In this document: piece by piece, positions 26,870 to 36,963 of the stretch | How positions within the stretch are numbered: the first letter of the stretch is position 1 | Layout of the letters: every line of letters begins with the position of its first letter | NCBI RefSeq assembly: GCF_001656035.1 | Contig: NZ_CP010029.1 | Span: 2,367,076-2,431,075, forward strand | Source of the DNA: Yersinia entomophaga | GTDB lineage: Bacteria > Pseudomonadota > Gammaproteobacteria > Enterobacterales > Enterobacteriaceae | Direction: 5' to 3' | DNA: 64,000 nucleotides | Position numbers and translations under genes: made by a program | Notes under the pieces: model-generated | Databases searched by the model: none | Told to the model about the DNA's origin: nothing | What the model saw: only the letters and a program-made list of their open reading frames with translations

Positions 26870-27859
26870 ATGGCCAAGCGTATTCAGTTTTCCACAACCG
26901 GCGGTCCCGATGTGTTGCAATATATTGATTTTACGCCAAAGGATCCGGAAGAACATGAGGTGCAGGTGGAAAATAAAGCCATCGGCATTAACTATATTGA
27001 TACCTACATCCGCAGCGGTTTATACCCGCCAGCCCAGCTTCCAAGCAGCTTGGGAACCGAAGGGGCGGGAGTTATCAAAAAGGTCGGTTCGGCGGTGAGC
27101 ACTTTAAAAGTAGGTGATCGCGTGGTGTATGCACAATCAGCCCTTGGTGCTTACAGTGAAATTCATAATGTTCCAGCCGAAAAGATCGCTCTGTTGCCAG
27201 ATAACATTTCTTTTGAGCAAGCAGCGGCCTCATTTCTGAAAGGGTTGACGGTGCAATATTTGCTACGTCAAACCTACGAAATCAAACCAGGAGAAACCTT
27301 CCTGTTTCACGCTGCCGCCGGTGGCGTCGGGCTGATTGCCTGCCAATGGGCAAAAGCGCTGGGAGCCAGACTGATTGGAACCGTAGGCTCTGACGAAAAA
27401 GCCGAGTTGGCAAAAGCGGCAGGAGCCTGGGCCACAATAAACTACGCTAAAGAAAATATCTCGCAACGGGTTATCGAGCTGACTCAAGGGGAAAAAGTAA
27501 AGGTTGTTTATGATTCCGTCGGAAAAAGCACTTGGATTGATTCACTCAGCAGCCTGCAAAAGCGCGGCTTACTCGTAAGTTTCGGTAACGCTTCCGGCCC
27601 GGTTACCGGCGTGGATTTAGGTATTCTCAACCAGAAAGGCGGACTTTATGTTACTCGGCCATCGCTAAATTGGTATGTTACCAATCGGCAGGAACTTGAG
27701 CAGGCCAGCAGCGAGCTATTCTCACTGATTGCCTGCGGCGCGATTAACGTCGATGTAGCACCAGAGCAGAAGTTTCCACTGAGTCAAGCCCAACGGGCGC
27801 ACCTGATGCTGGAAGGCAGGAAAACCACCGGCTCCAGCCTTCTCATTCCTGGAAACTAA
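26870..27859 (+). CDS. qorA: NADPH:quinone oxidoreductase
   Basis: Zinc-free medium-chain dehydrogenase/reductase of 329 residues that reduces quinones with NADPH. It is collinear with E. coli QorA: VENKAIGINYIDTYIRSGLYPP near 32, GDRVVYAQSALGAYSE near 82, the nucleotide-binding HAAAGGVGLIACQWAKALGA near 143-162, and VVYDSVGKSTW. It ends SSLLIPGN. No structural zinc cysteines are present. The ATG follows a GAGGA site by 7 bases, and a strong terminator lies 50 bases past the stop. In E. coli it is also divergent from dnaB and convergent with pspG. Confidence 0.95.
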   Translation: MAKRIQFSTTGGPDVLQYIDFTPKDPEEHEVQVENKAIGINYIDTYIRSGLYPPAQLPSSLGTEGAGVIKKVGSAVSTLKVGDRVVYAQSALGAYSEIHNVPAEKIALLPDNISFEQAAASFLKGLTVQYLLRQTYEIKPGETFLFHAAAGGVGLIACQWAKALGARLIGTVGSDEKAELAKAAGAWATINYAKENISQRVIELTQGEKVKVVYDSVGKSTWIDSLSSLQKRGLLVSFGNASGPVTGVDLGILNQKGGLYVTRPSLNWYVTNRQELEQASSELFSLIACGAINVDVAPEQKFPLSQAQRAHLMLEGRKTTGSSLLIPGN

Positions 27860-28269
27860 CGATTAACTGACGTTTATTTTCGGCAATTATCCTGATTTCA
27901 GCCAGTAAAAAAGGGTTCCCGCAAAGGAACCCTTTTTTATAACGCATTGATACAGTGTAGGGGTACAGCAGTGTATTCCGACGGAAAAGAGTGCGGCTTA
28001 TGCCACTATTGTTATTCCCGGCGAAGATGAAAATATTGATACAAGAAACTATCGATTCGCATCCTAGCAGCCAGTTCAGGCAAAAAAAACGCTTTAACCG
28101 CAAATTAGCGGATAAATGTTTCAAGCTGTGATCACAACCGCAAAACCTCTGTTCAACTTTTCTTCAGTTGCATTTATTTCATGTGGTTTACACAAGAAAA
28201 ACTTATCTTAACATTTTGTTCTTTCTGCCATTTAGCCGACAGAAGCCGATCGATATTCCATCAATTATA
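27860..28269. other. qorA-pspG convergent intergenic region
   Basis: 410 bases. The first 80 hold the qorA terminator. The remainder is AT-rich without a credible gene; a minus-strand frame at 27843-28124 crosses the terminator and is rejected. Confidence 0.5.
27907..27938 (+). terminator. rho-independent terminator of qorA
   Basis: Stem AAGGGTTCC / GGAACCCTT (27911-27919 and 27926-27934), loop CGCAAA, flanked by A- and T-runs. It works best on the plus strand but could act both ways. Confidence 0.92.
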
Positions 28270-28488
28270 TTAGTAGCGACGAATAGTCGGATTCTGCATA
28301 GCGCGCCAGATCCATACAATCGCAACGGCTAAAATCAGCCACGGTAATAACTTAATCATCATCACAAATAACCCACCGACCATCATAAAAGCAGCCGCAA
28401 CCAGCAAAGCACCTAAAATGCCCAGCAGGGAAATACCGGTCACCATCAGCATGATGAAAAAACCGATAACAAAGAAAATCTCTAACAT
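28270..28488 (-). CDS. pspG: phage shock protein G
   Basis: Small inner-membrane effector of the Psp envelope-stress response, 72 residues. Two or three hydrophobic segments (MLEIFFVIGFFIMLMVTG, GALLVAAAFMMVGGLFVMM, LLPWLILAVAIVWIW) cover nearly the whole chain and align with E. coli PspG (80 residues). The C-terminal tail is shorter here, ending AMQNPTIRRY. The ATG at 28488 has GGAG upstream; a frame extending to 28515 is not supported. A sigma-54 promoter lies 58 bases upstream, fitting PspF control. Confidence 0.9.
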   Translation of the reverse strand: MLEIFFVIGFFIMLMVTGISLLGILGALLVAAAFMMVGGLFVMMIKLLPWLILAVAIVWIWRAMQNPTIRRY

Positions 28489-28545
28489 GGTTGGCTCCTC
28501 AATAATTGTTATCATCCAAAATATTGGATAATGCTGATTGGGTAT

Positions 28546-28561
28546 TACAAGAAGCGTGCCA
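28546..28561 (-). promoter_or_regulatory. sigma-54 promoter of pspG
   Basis: Read on the minus strand, TGGCACGCTTCTTGTA gives the -24 TGGCAC and the -12 TTGTA, with the GG and the (A)-for-GC near-match of RpoN promoters at the correct 10-base spacing. E. coli pspG is RpoN/PspF dependent. Confidence 0.85.
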
Positions 28562-28653
28562 GCTTATAGATAAGGGCTAATTGACTGAATTAAATAGAGA
28601 TGAACAATTGTAGCCCGCTAAAGAACATAACGGGCTTGGTCATTTTGACTAAC

Positions 28654-29685
28654 TTATAGTGAATTATGTTGAGGCTGTTTCACTAATGATAAGGCTTTCT
28701 CTACCACGGAAACATCGGCGCCAGGCTTATGAGCATTCTCGCTTAAATGGCGGCGCCACTGACGCGCACCGGGAATGCCCTGGAAGATGCCCAGAATATG
28801 TCGGGTGATATGGCCTAAATAAGCCCCACGCGCTAATTCTTGCTCAATGTAGGGATAGAGAGCCTCTACCGCCGCTACACTATCCGTAATCGCCGCCTGT
28901 GGATCGAAGAGTTCGCGGTCTACCTGCGTCAAAATACTCGGATTTTGATATGCCTCGCGGCCAATCATCACGCCATCGAGATATTTGAGGTGTTCTTTCG
29001 CTTCATCCAAGGTTTTCACGCCGCCGTTGATGGCGATGGTCAACTCGGGGAAATCACGCTTTAGCTGATAAACTCGCGGATAATCCAGAGGTGGCACTTC
29101 ACGATTTTCCTTCGGACTCAAACCGGATAGCCAGGCTTTACGCGCATGAATAGTAAACATATCGCAACCGCCCTGCTCTGAGACTTTCTGCACGAAATCA
29201 CACAAAAACTCGTAGCTGTCCTGATCGTCAATGCCGATTCGGGTTTTAACCGTTACCGGTATGGAAACCACATCGCGCATCGCTTTAACACAATCGGCAA
29301 CCAGCTCCGCTTCCCCCATCAAACAGGCACCAAAGCGACCGTTTTGCACCCGATCGGAAGGGCAACCAACATTCAGATTAATTTCGTTATAACCACGCTG
29401 TTCCGCTAGTTTCGCGCAATGGGCTAACGCCTGCGGATCGCTGCCGCCCAATTGTAGCGCTACCGGATGATCTTGCTCACTGTAAGCCAGATAATCAGCC
29501 TTGCCGTGGATAATGGCACCAGTGGTGACCATTTCCGTGTAAAGCAGCGCCTGTTTGGTCAGCAAACGGTGGAAATAGCGGCAGTGACGATCCGTCCAAT
29601 CGAGCATCGGCGCGACGGAGAAACGTTGTAATGGGTAGCCTGAATGACCAGTTTGGGCGTTAGATACAGTCTGATTTTCGTGCAT
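28654..29685 (-). CDS. dusA: tRNA-dihydrouridine(20/20a) synthase
   Basis: FMN enzyme of 343 residues that reduces uridine 20/20a in the D-loop of tRNA using NADPH. The TIM barrel shows [15 protein letters not shown] near 22, QLGGSDP near 78 and the catalytic C108 in [29 protein letters not shown] near 145, [23 protein letters not shown] near 180 (the DusA-specific stretch), INGGVKT and [10 protein letters not shown] for phosphate binding follow. The C-terminal helical domain binds tRNA. It is divergent from zur with a 251-base gap, as in E. coli. Confidence 0.95.
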   Translation of the reverse strand: MHENQTVSNAQTGHSGYPLQRFSVAPMLDWTDRHCRYFHRLLTKQALLYTEMVTTGAIIHGKADYLAYSEQDHPVALQLGGSDPQALAHCAKLAEQRGYNEINLNVGCPSDRVQNGRFGACLMGEAELVADCVKAMRDVVSIPVTVKTRIGIDDQDSYEFLCDFVQKVSEQGGCDMFTIHARKAWLSGLSPKENREVPPLDYPRVYQLKRDFPELTIAINGGVKTLDEAKEHLKYLDGVMIGREAYQNPSILTQVDRELFDPQAAITDSVAAVEALYPYIEQELARGAYLGHITRHILGIFQGIPGARQWRRHLSENAHKPGADVSVVEKALSLVKQPQHNSL

Positions 29686-29936
29686 GTGCGGTGAGTTTCA
29701 TCGGTTGTTATTACGTCAATTCCCGCTGTTTTGGTTGCATAGCAAATCATCAGTGGGCTGGAATGCGGGATTATACCATAGAACCTAAGGACGCATTCCA
29801 GCGCAATAATCTTACGACTTAACCTATTGATCTATGCGGAAATGTGACGCGGATAGAGGTAACTCACGGCGCCTATCGGCGATCACGCGGAGATATGTTA
29901 AAATTGCACAAATAATAATGTTGCGGGACGATTATC

Positions 29937-30446
29937 ATGACTTCAATCAACCAAGAAAAGCTGCTTGCTCAGGCCGAAAGCCTGTGTAAACAACGAAATG
30001 TACGGCTGACTCCGCAACGTTTGGAAGTTTTGCGTCTGATGGCACAGCAACCGGGCGCAATCAGCGCTTATGATCTGCTGGATTTATTGCGGGTTTCCGA
30101 GCCTCAGGCTAAGCCGCCAACCGTCTATCGCGCTTTGGATTTTCTTTTAGAACAAGGATTTATACACAAAGTTGAGTCGGCAAACAGCTATGTGCTGTGC
30201 CATCATTTTGAGGAGCCGCTGCACACCTCAGCGCTGTTTATTTGCGATCGCTGCGGTTTGGTAACGGAAAAAACCACCGTTGGTATTGAAGAAGCCTTAG
30301 CTTTGCTGGCGAAACAATCAGGTTTTGCGCTGCGTCACAGCGTGGTAGAGGCTCACGGCCTTTGCGCCACGTGCGGCGAAGTCGAAGCCTGTGATAGCCA
30401 TGAACATTGCGATCACGACCATAGTCTAGTGGCAAAAAGAAAGTAA
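29937..30446 (+). CDS. zur: zinc uptake regulator Zur (Fur family)
   Basis: Zn(II)-dependent repressor of 169 residues that shuts off znuABC and related genes when zinc is sufficient. The N-terminal winged helix has RLTPQRLEVLRLM (about 23-35) and KPPTVYRALDFLLEQGF (about 60-76). The dimer domain carries the zinc sites: HHFEEPLHTSALFICDRCG (about 98-116), with the structural CxxC, and CATCGEVEACDSHEHCDHDH near the end with the second CxxC. It is a full-length Zur rather than Fur. The ATG is 8 bases after a GGGA site. Confidence 0.95.
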   Translation: MTSINQEKLLAQAESLCKQRNVRLTPQRLEVLRLMAQQPGAISAYDLLDLLRVSEPQAKPPTVYRALDFLLEQGFIHKVESANSYVLCHHFEEPLHTSALFICDRCGLVTEKTTVGIEEALALLAKQSGFALRHSVVEAHGLCATCGEVEACDSHEHCDHDHSLVAKRK

Positions 30447-30752
30447 CCTTGGAAAAGTAACCCCTGGTGCAGAAATCATTTCTGTCGTCATACGGCGGCA
30501 GAAATAAAATAAAAAATGGTTTGTCGTCATGACTCACTGTATTAATTAACATTGTATTGATTGACATTAATTATAACCAACACTGGAAGTGTCAGCACCT
30601 CCTTGTGCTTGCAACATCTTAATATAAAACATGTAAACTTGATGATATTAAATTATATTTTAATAAATAACTCTATTTATAAAATATCGACACATTTAAT
30701 AACACCGTGGAGGGAGGTAAGTTTTATATTCATATATTAATACCAACTCAGG
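30447..30752. other. zur-yjbJ convergent intergenic region
   Basis: 306 bases. The first part holds the candidate zur terminator; the rest is AT-rich (TTTATA-type runs near 30640-30700) with no credible gene. Confidence 0.45.
30479..30504 (+). terminator. candidate terminator of zur
   Basis: A 9-bp stem with one G-U pair (TTTCTGTCG / CGGCAGAAA) is followed by TAAAATAAAA, so the U-run is weak. Confidence 0.45.
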
Positions 30753-30962
30753 TTACCAGCGATATTTGGTATGATCTTCCCAAGCTTTCACTTCTTTTTC
30801 CGCAGCTTCCTTCTGATAACCGTATTTTTCCTGAATTTTACCTACCAGCTGTTCGCGTTTCCCTTCTATCACCTTCAGGTCATCATCCGTCAGCTTGCCC
30901 CATTTCTCTTTAATTTTCCCTTTAAACTGCTTCCAGTTACCGTCGGCTTGATCTTTATTCAT
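30753..30962 (-). CDS. yjbJ: CsbD-family stress protein
   Basis: Small abundant hydrophilic protein of 69 residues in the CsbD/YjbJ family, linked to general and osmotic stress. It has the family pattern MNKDQADGNWKQFKGKIKEKWGKLTDDDL at the start. A helical, lysine/glutamate-rich middle (KREQLVGKIQEKYGYQKEAAEKEV) and an aromatic HTKYRW-like tail follow. There is no membrane segment. The ATG has a GGAG site. In E. coli it lies between dinF and zur; here dinF is absent and it directly follows lexA. Its precise function is unknown. Confidence 0.92.
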   Translation of the reverse strand: MNKDQADGNWKQFKGKIKEKWGKLTDDDLKVIEGKREQLVGKIQEKYGYQKEAAEKEVKAWEDHTKYRW

Positions 30963-31402
30963 AATATCTCCGTTAACTTTTGTTAGCTCAGTTTATTTAA
31001 TTCCTATTAATATATAGGCTAATATAATTACCAGTAAATTAATAAGACAATCTTAAATTGAATCGTTGTCTTATTCTTACCGTGAAATAACTATAGCAGA
31101 GCATTCTGCCGATGGCTAAATTAGTACTATGGAATAGTAATGAAATAGTAGGCAGGCTAAGAAAACCTCATATTATTCTGTATTTAAATCAGCAAGTAAC
31201 TCGTTATTATCGGATAGTTCTCAATATTACTAAAACACTGTCATGTGAGTGATTAACCAATATATATGCCTTCATTTCTGATGAGATACAGGATTATTTG
31301 AGTCGTAGCACACATAATAAAACCCCAATGAAGGGGCTTTATTTAAGGGATAAAATCAATTGCTATTAACGCTAACTACCGCAGGTAGGAATACGTGGTT
31401 CG
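30963..31402. other. lexA-yjbJ intergenic region
   Basis: 440 AT-rich bases at the place where E. coli carries dinF. I find no dinF remnant and no credible gene. The lexA terminator lies at its right end, and the yjbJ promoter should lie in the left part. Confidence 0.5.
31317..31345 (-). terminator. probable terminator of lexA
   Basis: On the minus strand a short GC stem CCCC-TTCATT-GGGG extends into A/T pairs and is followed by TTTTATT. It lies about 60 bases past the lexA stop. Confidence 0.6.
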
Positions 31403-32011
31403 TTAAATCCAGTCGCCATTGCGGATAACGCCAACGGCTAAACCTTCGATAGTAAATGTTTGCTCGCGCAGATCGACGACGATGGGCTGAAATTCACTGT
31501 TTTCAGGCAGCAACTGAACAATATTACCTTGTTTTTTCAGACGCTTAACAGTAACTTCATCATCAATACGCGCCACCACAACCTGCCCATTGCGCACATC
31601 CTGAGTTTTATGAACCGCAAGCAAATCACCGTCCAGAATACCGATATCTCTCATAGACATACCGTTTACCCGCAGCAGAAAATCAGCATTAGGCTTAAAC
31701 AGCGAAGGATCAACTTTATAGTGACCTTCAATATGCTGCTGCGCTAACAGCGGTTCGCCCGCAGCAACCCGGCCAATCAGCGGCAGGCCTTCTTCGTCTT
31801 CCATTAATAGGCGAATACCACGAGAAGCGCCGGAGACGATCTCAATCACCCCTTTACGCGCCAACGCCTTTAGATGCTCTTCTGCGGCATTAGGCGAACG
31901 GAACCCCAGACGCTGCGCGATCTCGGCACGTGTCGGTGGCATGCCCGTTTGCGAGATGTGATCGCGAACCAAGTCGTAGACCTGTTGCTGTCTGGTAGTA
32001 AGTGCTTTCAT
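31403..32011 (-). CDS. lexA: SOS repressor LexA
   Basis: Transcriptional repressor of the SOS regulon that self-cleaves on RecA filaments, 202 residues as in E. coli. The N-terminal winged helix (1-70) has [24 protein letters not shown]. The cleavage bond is Ala84-Gly85 in RVAAGEP. The catalytic dyad is Ser119 (NGMSMRD) and Lys156 (TVKRL). The ends [12 protein letters not shown] match. Two perfect LexA boxes lie directly upstream (autoregulation). dinF does not follow as it does in E. coli. The window also has an SOS box at uvrA/ssb. Confidence 0.98.
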   Translation of the reverse strand: MKALTTRQQQVYDLVRDHISQTGMPPTRAEIAQRLGFRSPNAAEEHLKALARKGVIEIVSGASRGIRLLMEDEEGLPLIGRVAAGEPLLAQQHIEGHYKVDPSLFKPNADFLLRVNGMSMRDIGILDGDLLAVHKTQDVRNGQVVVARIDDEVTVKRLKKQGNIVQLLPENSEFQPIVVDLREQTFTIEGLAVGVIRNGDWI

Positions 32012-32019
32012 TCCGCCCC

Positions 32020-32035
32020 CTGTTTGTTTATACAG
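32020..32035. promoter_or_regulatory. LexA box 1 of lexA
   Basis: CTGTTTGTTTATACAG, a perfect CTGT-N8-ACAG palindrome just upstream of the start codon, overlapping the ribosome-binding region. Confidence 0.96.
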
Positions 32036-32040
32036 TTTAG

Positions 32041-32056
32041 CTGTGAGTATATACAG
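32041..32056. promoter_or_regulatory. LexA box 2 of lexA
   Basis: CTGTGAGTATATACAG, a second perfect palindrome 21 bases (two helical turns) from box 1. This tandem arrangement is the same as at E. coli lexA. Confidence 0.96.
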
Positions 32057-32143
32057 CCAAACCCCTATTGGGAACCGAAGAGTGAATAAAAACAGGGATT
32101 AATGGCTGTATTGTTCTTCACCACTATTTGCTCTTTCCCTGAA

Positions 32144-32518
32144 CTATGCCAAATTCAAGTATTGCCACAGCACAGTAGCCCAAATAAATACCGCCAGCAG
32201 GATAGTGATGAGCACTGCGGCGGACCCCATATCCTTTGCCCGACCTGAAAGGTCATGCAGCTCGCTGCCAATCCGGTCAACAACCGCTTCAATCGCACTG
32301 TTGATAATTTCAACCACCACCACCAAGACGACAGATCCGATCAATAAAATTCGCTCTATGACTCCCACATCAAGCCAGAAGGCCAGTATGATAGCGATGA
32401 CGGCCACCACGGCCTCCTGCCGGAAAGCGGCTTCATTTTTCCAAGCAGCGGTTAACCCTTTCACAGAATAACCTGCCGCTTTATAGATACGGGTTAGTCC
32501 TGTTGATTGATTAGCCAT
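32144..32518 (-). CDS. dgkA: diacylglycerol kinase
   Basis: Small trimeric inner-membrane kinase of 124 residues. It phosphorylates diacylglycerol left over from membrane-derived oligosaccharide synthesis, recycling it to phosphatidic acid. Three membrane helices are visible (AVVAVIAIILAFWLDVG, ILLIGSVVLVVVVEIINSAIEAVVDR, AVLITILLAVFIWATVL). The conserved amphipathic N-terminus AAGYSVKGLTAAWKNEAAFRQE and the catalytic ELHDLSGRAKDMGSAAV loop are intact. It is divergent from plsB, which makes the other route to phosphatidic acid. Confidence 0.96.
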   Translation of the reverse strand: MANQSTGLTRIYKAAGYSVKGLTAAWKNEAAFRQEAVVAVIAIILAFWLDVGVIERILLIGSVVLVVVVEIINSAIEAVVDRIGSELHDLSGRAKDMGSAAVLITILLAVFIWATVLWQYLNLA

Positions 32519-32644
32519 GAGTTATGTACCTTTTTATTGGATTGATAATAGTTTCGCTGCTTCCATCAGTCTGATCACCACAGATCTCAAAACGAGTTTC
32601 TGGTATCCTTGCGGCGAATTGCTAACAAGAGGCTTCACGTTGTT

Positions 32645-35101
32645 ATGTCAGGTTGGCGTAAAATATATTATAAGTTACTGAATTTACCACTTAAATTGTT
32701 GGTAAAAAGCAAGGTAATCCCCGCAGATCCTGTGACTGAACTGGGGTTAGACCCGTCACGTCCAATTTTGTATGTTTTACCTTATAACTCTAAGGCTGAT
32801 TTGCTGACATTGCGAGCGCAGTGCCTGGCACAAGATCTTCCCGATCCGTTGATTCCACTGGAAATAGACGGTGCACAGCTGCCAAGTCACGTTTTCATCG
32901 ATAATGGCCCACGGGTATTTCGCTATTATGCCCCGAAGCAGGAATCGGTAAAATTATTCCACGATTATCTGGATCTGCATCGCAATAATCCTGAGCTGGA
33001 TATTCAGATGCTACCGGTATCAGTAATGTTTGGCCGCTCTCCGGGCCGGGAAGGTCACGGTACACCACATCTGCGCGTACTGAACGGCGTACAAAAATTC
33101 TTTGCCGTACTGTGGCTGGGTCGCGATAGCTTTGTGCGATTCTCGACTACCGTTTCCCTGCGCCGCATGGCCAGTGAGCACGGCACTGACAAAACCATCG
33201 CCCATAAGCTGGCCAGAGTCGCGCGTATGCACTTCTCTCGTCAGCGTTTAGCTGCCGTTGGCCCAAGTCTGCCGGCACGTCAGGAGCTATTTAAAAAGCT
33301 GCTGGCGTCAAAAGCTATCGAAAAAGCGGTGGCTGATGAAGCGCGTACCAAGAAAATTTCCCACGAAAAAGCGCAGCAAAATGCCATCAATTTGATGGAA
33401 GAGATTGCGGCAAACTTCTCTTATGAAGCCGTGCGTTTATCCGATCGCGTGTTGAGTTGGACCTGGAACCGTCTGTATCAGGGCATCAATGTTCATAACG
33501 CCGAGCGCGTGCGCCAATTGGCACAAGATGGCCACGAAATCGTGTATGTCCCCTGCCATCGTAGCCACATGGACTATCTGTTGCTGTCCTACGTGCTTTA
33601 TCATCAAGGCCTGGTACCGCCGCATATTGCTGCCGGTATCAACCTGAACTTCTGGCCGGCTGGCCCGATTTTCCGTCGTTTAGGTGCCTTCTTTATTCGC
33701 CGTACCTTTAAGGGCAACAAGCTGTATTCCACCGTGTTCCGTGAATACCTAGGTGAGCTATTCACCCGTGGTTATTCCGTTGAATACTTTGTGGAAGGTG
33801 GCCGTTCACGCACCGGTCGGCTGCTGGAACCCAAAACTGGCACCCTGTCGATGACAATACAGGCCATGCTACGCGGCGGCTCCCGCCCTATTACTCTGGT
33901 GCCAATTTACATCGGTTACGAGCACGTAATGGAAGTTGGGACATACGCCAAAGAACTGCGCGGCGCGACCAAAGAGAAAGAAAGCCTGATGCAAATGCTG
34001 CGCGGTCTGCGCAAACTTCGCAATTTGGGTCAGGGCTATGTGAACTTTGGCGAACCTTTGCCATTGACTACTTATCTCAACAACAACGTGCCAGACTGGC
34101 GTGATGCTATCGATCCAATCGAAGCTCAGCGCCCAAGTTGGCTGACTCCGGCGGTTAACGATTTAGCCGCTAAAATTATGGTTCGTATCAATAATGCCGC
34201 AGCGGCTAACGCAATGAACTTATGTTCTACCGCGCTGCTGGCATCGCGTCAGCGTTCATTGACTCGCGAGCAACTGTTGGAGCAACTCGATTGCTACCTG
34301 CAACTGCTACGCAATGTGCCTTACGCCAAAGATGTGACCGTACCGGATAAAACGCCGGAAGAGTTGCTGAACCACGCGTTGAAAATGAATAAGTTCGAGG
34401 TAGAGAAAGACAACATCGGTGACATCATAATCCTGCCACGTGAGCAGGCGGTGTTAATGACTTACTACCGTAATAATATTCAGCACTTGCTGATGCTGCC
34501 TTCACTGATTGCTAGCATGGTGATGTACCATCGCCGTATTACTCGTTCCGAGTTATTACGCAAGATCGGTATGATTTACCCAATGCTGAAAGCCGAGCTT
34601 TTCCTGCATTATACCAAGGAAGAACTTGCGCCAACGCTGGATACGCTGGTTAACGAACTGGCGCGCCAACAGTTGATTTGCGATAAAGGCGATGAATTAG
34701 TGTTGAATCCAGCGCGTATTCGTCCGTTGCAGCTGCTGGCCGCTGGCGTGCGTGAAACTCTGCAACGCTACGCAATTACGCTCTCTTTGCTCAGCGCAAA
34801 CCCAAGCATCAATCGGGGCGCGCTGGAGAAAGAGAGTCGCATCATGGCGCAGCGTCTTTCCGTACTGCATGGTATTAACGCGCCGGAATTCTTTGATAAG
34901 GCCGTATTCTCCACGCTGGTTGCAACTCTGCGCGAAGAAGGCTATATCAACGATATTGGCGATGCGGTGCAGGAACATACGCTGGAAGTTTACAATATGC
35001 TAAGCAACCTGATGACGCCGGAAGTGAAGCTGACGATTGAAAGCGTCAGTATGCCTGCCGAGACAAATCAGTTACCTGCTCCAGATAAACCAGCAGAATA
35101 A
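32645..35101 (+). CDS. plsB: glycerol-3-phosphate 1-O-acyltransferase
   Basis: Inner-membrane acyltransferase that attaches the first fatty acyl chain (from acyl-ACP or acyl-CoA) to glycerol-3-phosphate, 818 residues (E. coli 807). The acyltransferase block holds motif [14 protein letters not shown] near 305 (His-x4-Asp), motif [18 protein letters not shown] near 348, motif [21 protein letters not shown] near 383 and motif [14 protein letters not shown] near 417. The start at 32645 ([17 protein letters not shown]) matches E. coli; a frame from 32609 is 12 codons longer and less well supported. The 5' region is shared with divergent dgkA. Confidence 0.96.
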   Translation: MSGWRKIYYKLLNLPLKLLVKSKVIPADPVTELGLDPSRPILYVLPYNSKADLLTLRAQCLAQDLPDPLIPLEIDGAQLPSHVFIDNGPRVFRYYAPKQESVKLFHDYLDLHRNNPELDIQMLPVSVMFGRSPGREGHGTPHLRVLNGVQKFFAVLWLGRDSFVRFSTTVSLRRMASEHGTDKTIAHKLARVARMHFSRQRLAAVGPSLPARQELFKKLLASKAIEKAVADEARTKKISHEKAQQNAINLMEEIAANFSYEAVRLSDRVLSWTWNRLYQGINVHNAERVRQLAQDGHEIVYVPCHRSHMDYLLLSYVLYHQGLVPPHIAAGINLNFWPAGPIFRRLGAFFIRRTFKGNKLYSTVFREYLGELFTRGYSVEYFVEGGRSRTGRLLEPKTGTLSMTIQAMLRGGSRPITLVPIYIGYEHVMEVGTYAKELRGATKEKESLMQMLRGLRKLRNLGQGYVNFGEPLPLTTYLNNNVPDWRDAIDPIEAQRPSWLTPAVNDLAAKIMVRINNAAAANAMNLCSTALLASRQRSLTREQLLEQLDCYLQLLRNVPYAKDVTVPDKTPEELLNHALKMNKFEVEKDNIGDIIILPREQAVLMTYYRNNIQHLLMLPSLIASMVMYHRRITRSELLRKIGMIYPMLKAELFLHYTKEELAPTLDTLVNELARQQLICDKGDELVLNPARIRPLQLLAAGVRETLQRYAITLSLLSANPSINRGALEKESRIMAQRLSVLHGINAPEFFDKAVFSTLVATLREEGYINDIGDAVQEHTLEVYNMLSNLMTPEVKLTIESVSMPAETNQLPAPDKPAE

Positions 35102-35120
35102 TTTCCAGATAGCTGAATAA

Positions 35121-35155
35121 GCAAAGGGCCAGATAATATCTGGCCCTTTCTATTT
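35121..35155. terminator. bidirectional terminator between plsB and ubiA
   Basis: A perfect 12-bp stem AAAGGGCCAGAT / ATCTGGCCCTTT (35123-35134 and 35138-35149) with a 3-base loop AAT, followed by CTATTTG on the plus strand. It serves both convergent genes. Confidence 0.85.
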
Positions 35156-35169
35156 GTATCATTTGGGGT

Positions 35170-36045
35170 TTAATTCAATGACCAATAGCTCAACAGAATC
35201 CCAAGGAACAGAACCAAACCAACGTAATTATTATTCAGGAAAGCCTGGAAACAAGGTTCACGCTGACGTTTAGCAATCATTTTCTGCTGATGAATAAATA
35301 GAGCGCCGGCTAATAAAACGGACCAATAGAACGCCCCGCCTAAATGCATCAGATAACCGATAATCACCATCAATAACAACGTAGCCAGTTGCAGCAACCC
35401 GACGATGAGGCGGTCATACTGACCGAATAGAATAGCCGTGGATTTGACGCCAATTTTTAGGTCATCGTCCCTATCTACCATCGCATACAGCGTGTCATAA
35501 GCGACGGTCCAGCAAATATTCGCCAACAGCAACAACCAACATACCAGCGGCAGGCTTTCGCTTACTGCGGCAAAACCCATTGGAATCGACCAGCCAAATG
35601 CCGTGCCTAACACCACCTGCGGCAAGTTGGTTACCCGCTTCATAAAGGGATAAATCCAGGCCAGTGCCAGCCCCACCAGAGATAGCCAGATGGTCATACT
35701 GTTTAAGGTCAGAACCAGCCCGAACGAGATCAGCACCAGTACGCCAAACAGGATTTTGCTTTCTTTTTCGCTCACAGCGCCACTGGGCAATGGCCGTGAA
35801 GCGGTGCGTTTTACGTGTCCATCGATTTTACGATCGGCGAAATCATTCACCACACAGCCTGCGGCACGCATCATAAACACGCCCAGCACGAACACGATCA
35901 GAATTTTTGCATCAGGAATACCGCGTCCTGCCAGCCATAACGCCCATAATGTTGGCCACAGTAACAGCAGTGAACCAATAGGCTTATCAATTCGCATCAA
36001 ACGGCAATAGGCGCGCCATTTGCTTTGAAGAACACTTCCATCCAA
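35170..36045 (-). CDS. ubiA: 4-hydroxybenzoate octaprenyltransferase
   Basis: Inner-membrane prenyltransferase of 291 residues that joins the polyprenyl chain to 4-hydroxybenzoate in ubiquinone synthesis. The two aspartate motifs that bind Mg-diphosphate are [19 protein letters not shown] near 68 and [22 protein letters not shown] near 185. About nine membrane helices follow. It starts [32 protein letters not shown] like E. coli UbiA. It lies 30 bases behind ubiC, forming the ubiCA pair. Confidence 0.96.
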   Translation of the reverse strand: MDGSVLQSKWRAYCRLMRIDKPIGSLLLLWPTLWALWLAGRGIPDAKILIVFVLGVFMMRAAGCVVNDFADRKIDGHVKRTASRPLPSGAVSEKESKILFGVLVLISFGLVLTLNSMTIWLSLVGLALAWIYPFMKRVTNLPQVVLGTAFGWSIPMGFAAVSESLPLVCWLLLLANICWTVAYDTLYAMVDRDDDLKIGVKSTAILFGQYDRLIVGLLQLATLLLMVIIGYLMHLGGAFYWSVLLAGALFIHQQKMIAKRQREPCFQAFLNNNYVGLVLFLGILLSYWSLN

Positions 36046-36075
36046 TTTATTTATCTCCCAAATCTTTGCTCATAG

Positions 36076-36591
36076 TCACACCCTGGAAAGCTGATATAAC
36101 GGCGACGCTGGCAAGAATACTTCCGTCAGTAACAGGGGTTTCCCAGACAGGCGTAAAAGTGAACGGCGCGCCCAAAGCTTTTCCTGTAACCCCGTTTGGA
36201 TATAGTCTCGCGTCAGAGCATCGCCACTGAACAGATAGCGCCCTAGAGGCACCGTTCCCAGATCCACCAGCGCACGATCGGAGCCAGAAAGGGTTTCTTC
36301 TGGCACCACCGTCCGCCCCAATAACCAAGGCTGAGCATCACCGAACAAAATAACTTCTCTCAGCCAATAACGCTGGCTTATCGGCAAATGTTCCGCCTCT
36401 TCACCCAGTTCATCGCGAGTAATAAAACATTCCAGCTTTGGTTCGATATGTACCCGTTGGCAATGTTGCTCAAAACGGCGGGTCATTGACCCCAGCTCCA
36501 TCAACCAATCGGCAATATCGGCACTGAGATTAGGCTGATCAATAGATCGCCATTGAATAGGTTTTAGAATTGATACCTCGCCGTATGACAT
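36076..36591 (-). CDS. ubiC: chorismate pyruvate-lyase
   Basis: Cytosolic enzyme of 171 residues that cleaves chorismate to 4-hydroxybenzoate and pyruvate, first step of the ubiquinone ring. Family residues are present: [16 protein letters not shown] near 35, [24 protein letters not shown] near 76-99, with the substrate Arg and Leu contacts, LGRYLF near 119 and [19 protein letters not shown] at the end, with the catalytic Glu. E. coli UbiC is 165 residues. The frame continues to 36702, but the ATG at 36591 has a GGGAG site and gives the expected N-terminus. It is followed by ubiA in the same unit. Confidence 0.93.
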   Translation of the reverse strand: MSYGEVSILKPIQWRSIDQPNLSADIADWLMELGSMTRRFEQHCQRVHIEPKLECFITRDELGEEAEHLPISQRYWLREVILFGDAQPWLLGRTVVPEETLSGSDRALVDLGTVPLGRYLFSGDALTRDYIQTGLQEKLWARRSLLRLSGKPLLLTEVFLPASPLYQLSRV

Positions 36592-36963
36592 TCGGCTCGC
36601 TCCCGCCGGGGATACATCTGGCTCCCCGCAATTGGTCAACATGGGGCTATTGTAGCGCAGAAAGCCCTTGGGGTAACACGTCGAGTAGCATCTGATGATC
36701 ATAACGACAACAGTGAGTTAACTGCGTCACATTTGCAGAATGCATTAGGTAAATTGATCTAATTAAGAGAAATAAGGTTTAGAAAGGGAAGAACGCGATA
36801 ACCATCATAAATCATCGCCAAAGATGTCGCAGATAAAATCAGTCGGGGTATACATTCGTACGTAAACCAAAATCCACACGCGCAGTAGCCGCCATAGATC
36901 ACAAAGAAAAAAGGTGCGCCACGGCGCACCAATCATCCAGCCACATTCGGCAGCGCTGGGTAT
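36592..36963. other. ubiC-malM intergenic region
   Basis: 372 bases between two leftward units. The malM terminator (36905) is in the left part; the right part is the ubiCA promoter zone. Nothing else is seen. Confidence 0.45.
36905..36930 (-). terminator. terminator after malM
   Basis: An 8-bp stem GGTGCGCC / GGCGCACC (36913-36930) is followed on the minus strand by TTTTTTCTTTG. It ends the malK-lamB-malM operon. Confidence 0.88.

Noticed and set aside
27843..28124. Minus-strand frame of 93 codons after qorA
   Set aside because: It crosses a strong terminator and overlaps the qorA end, with no ribosome site.
30707..30986. Plus-strand frames opposite yjbJ
   Set aside because: They are antisense to a clear CsbD-family gene.
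36047..36328. Minus-strand frame of 93 codons overlapping ubiC
   Set aside because: It lies in another frame within ubiC and matches nothing.
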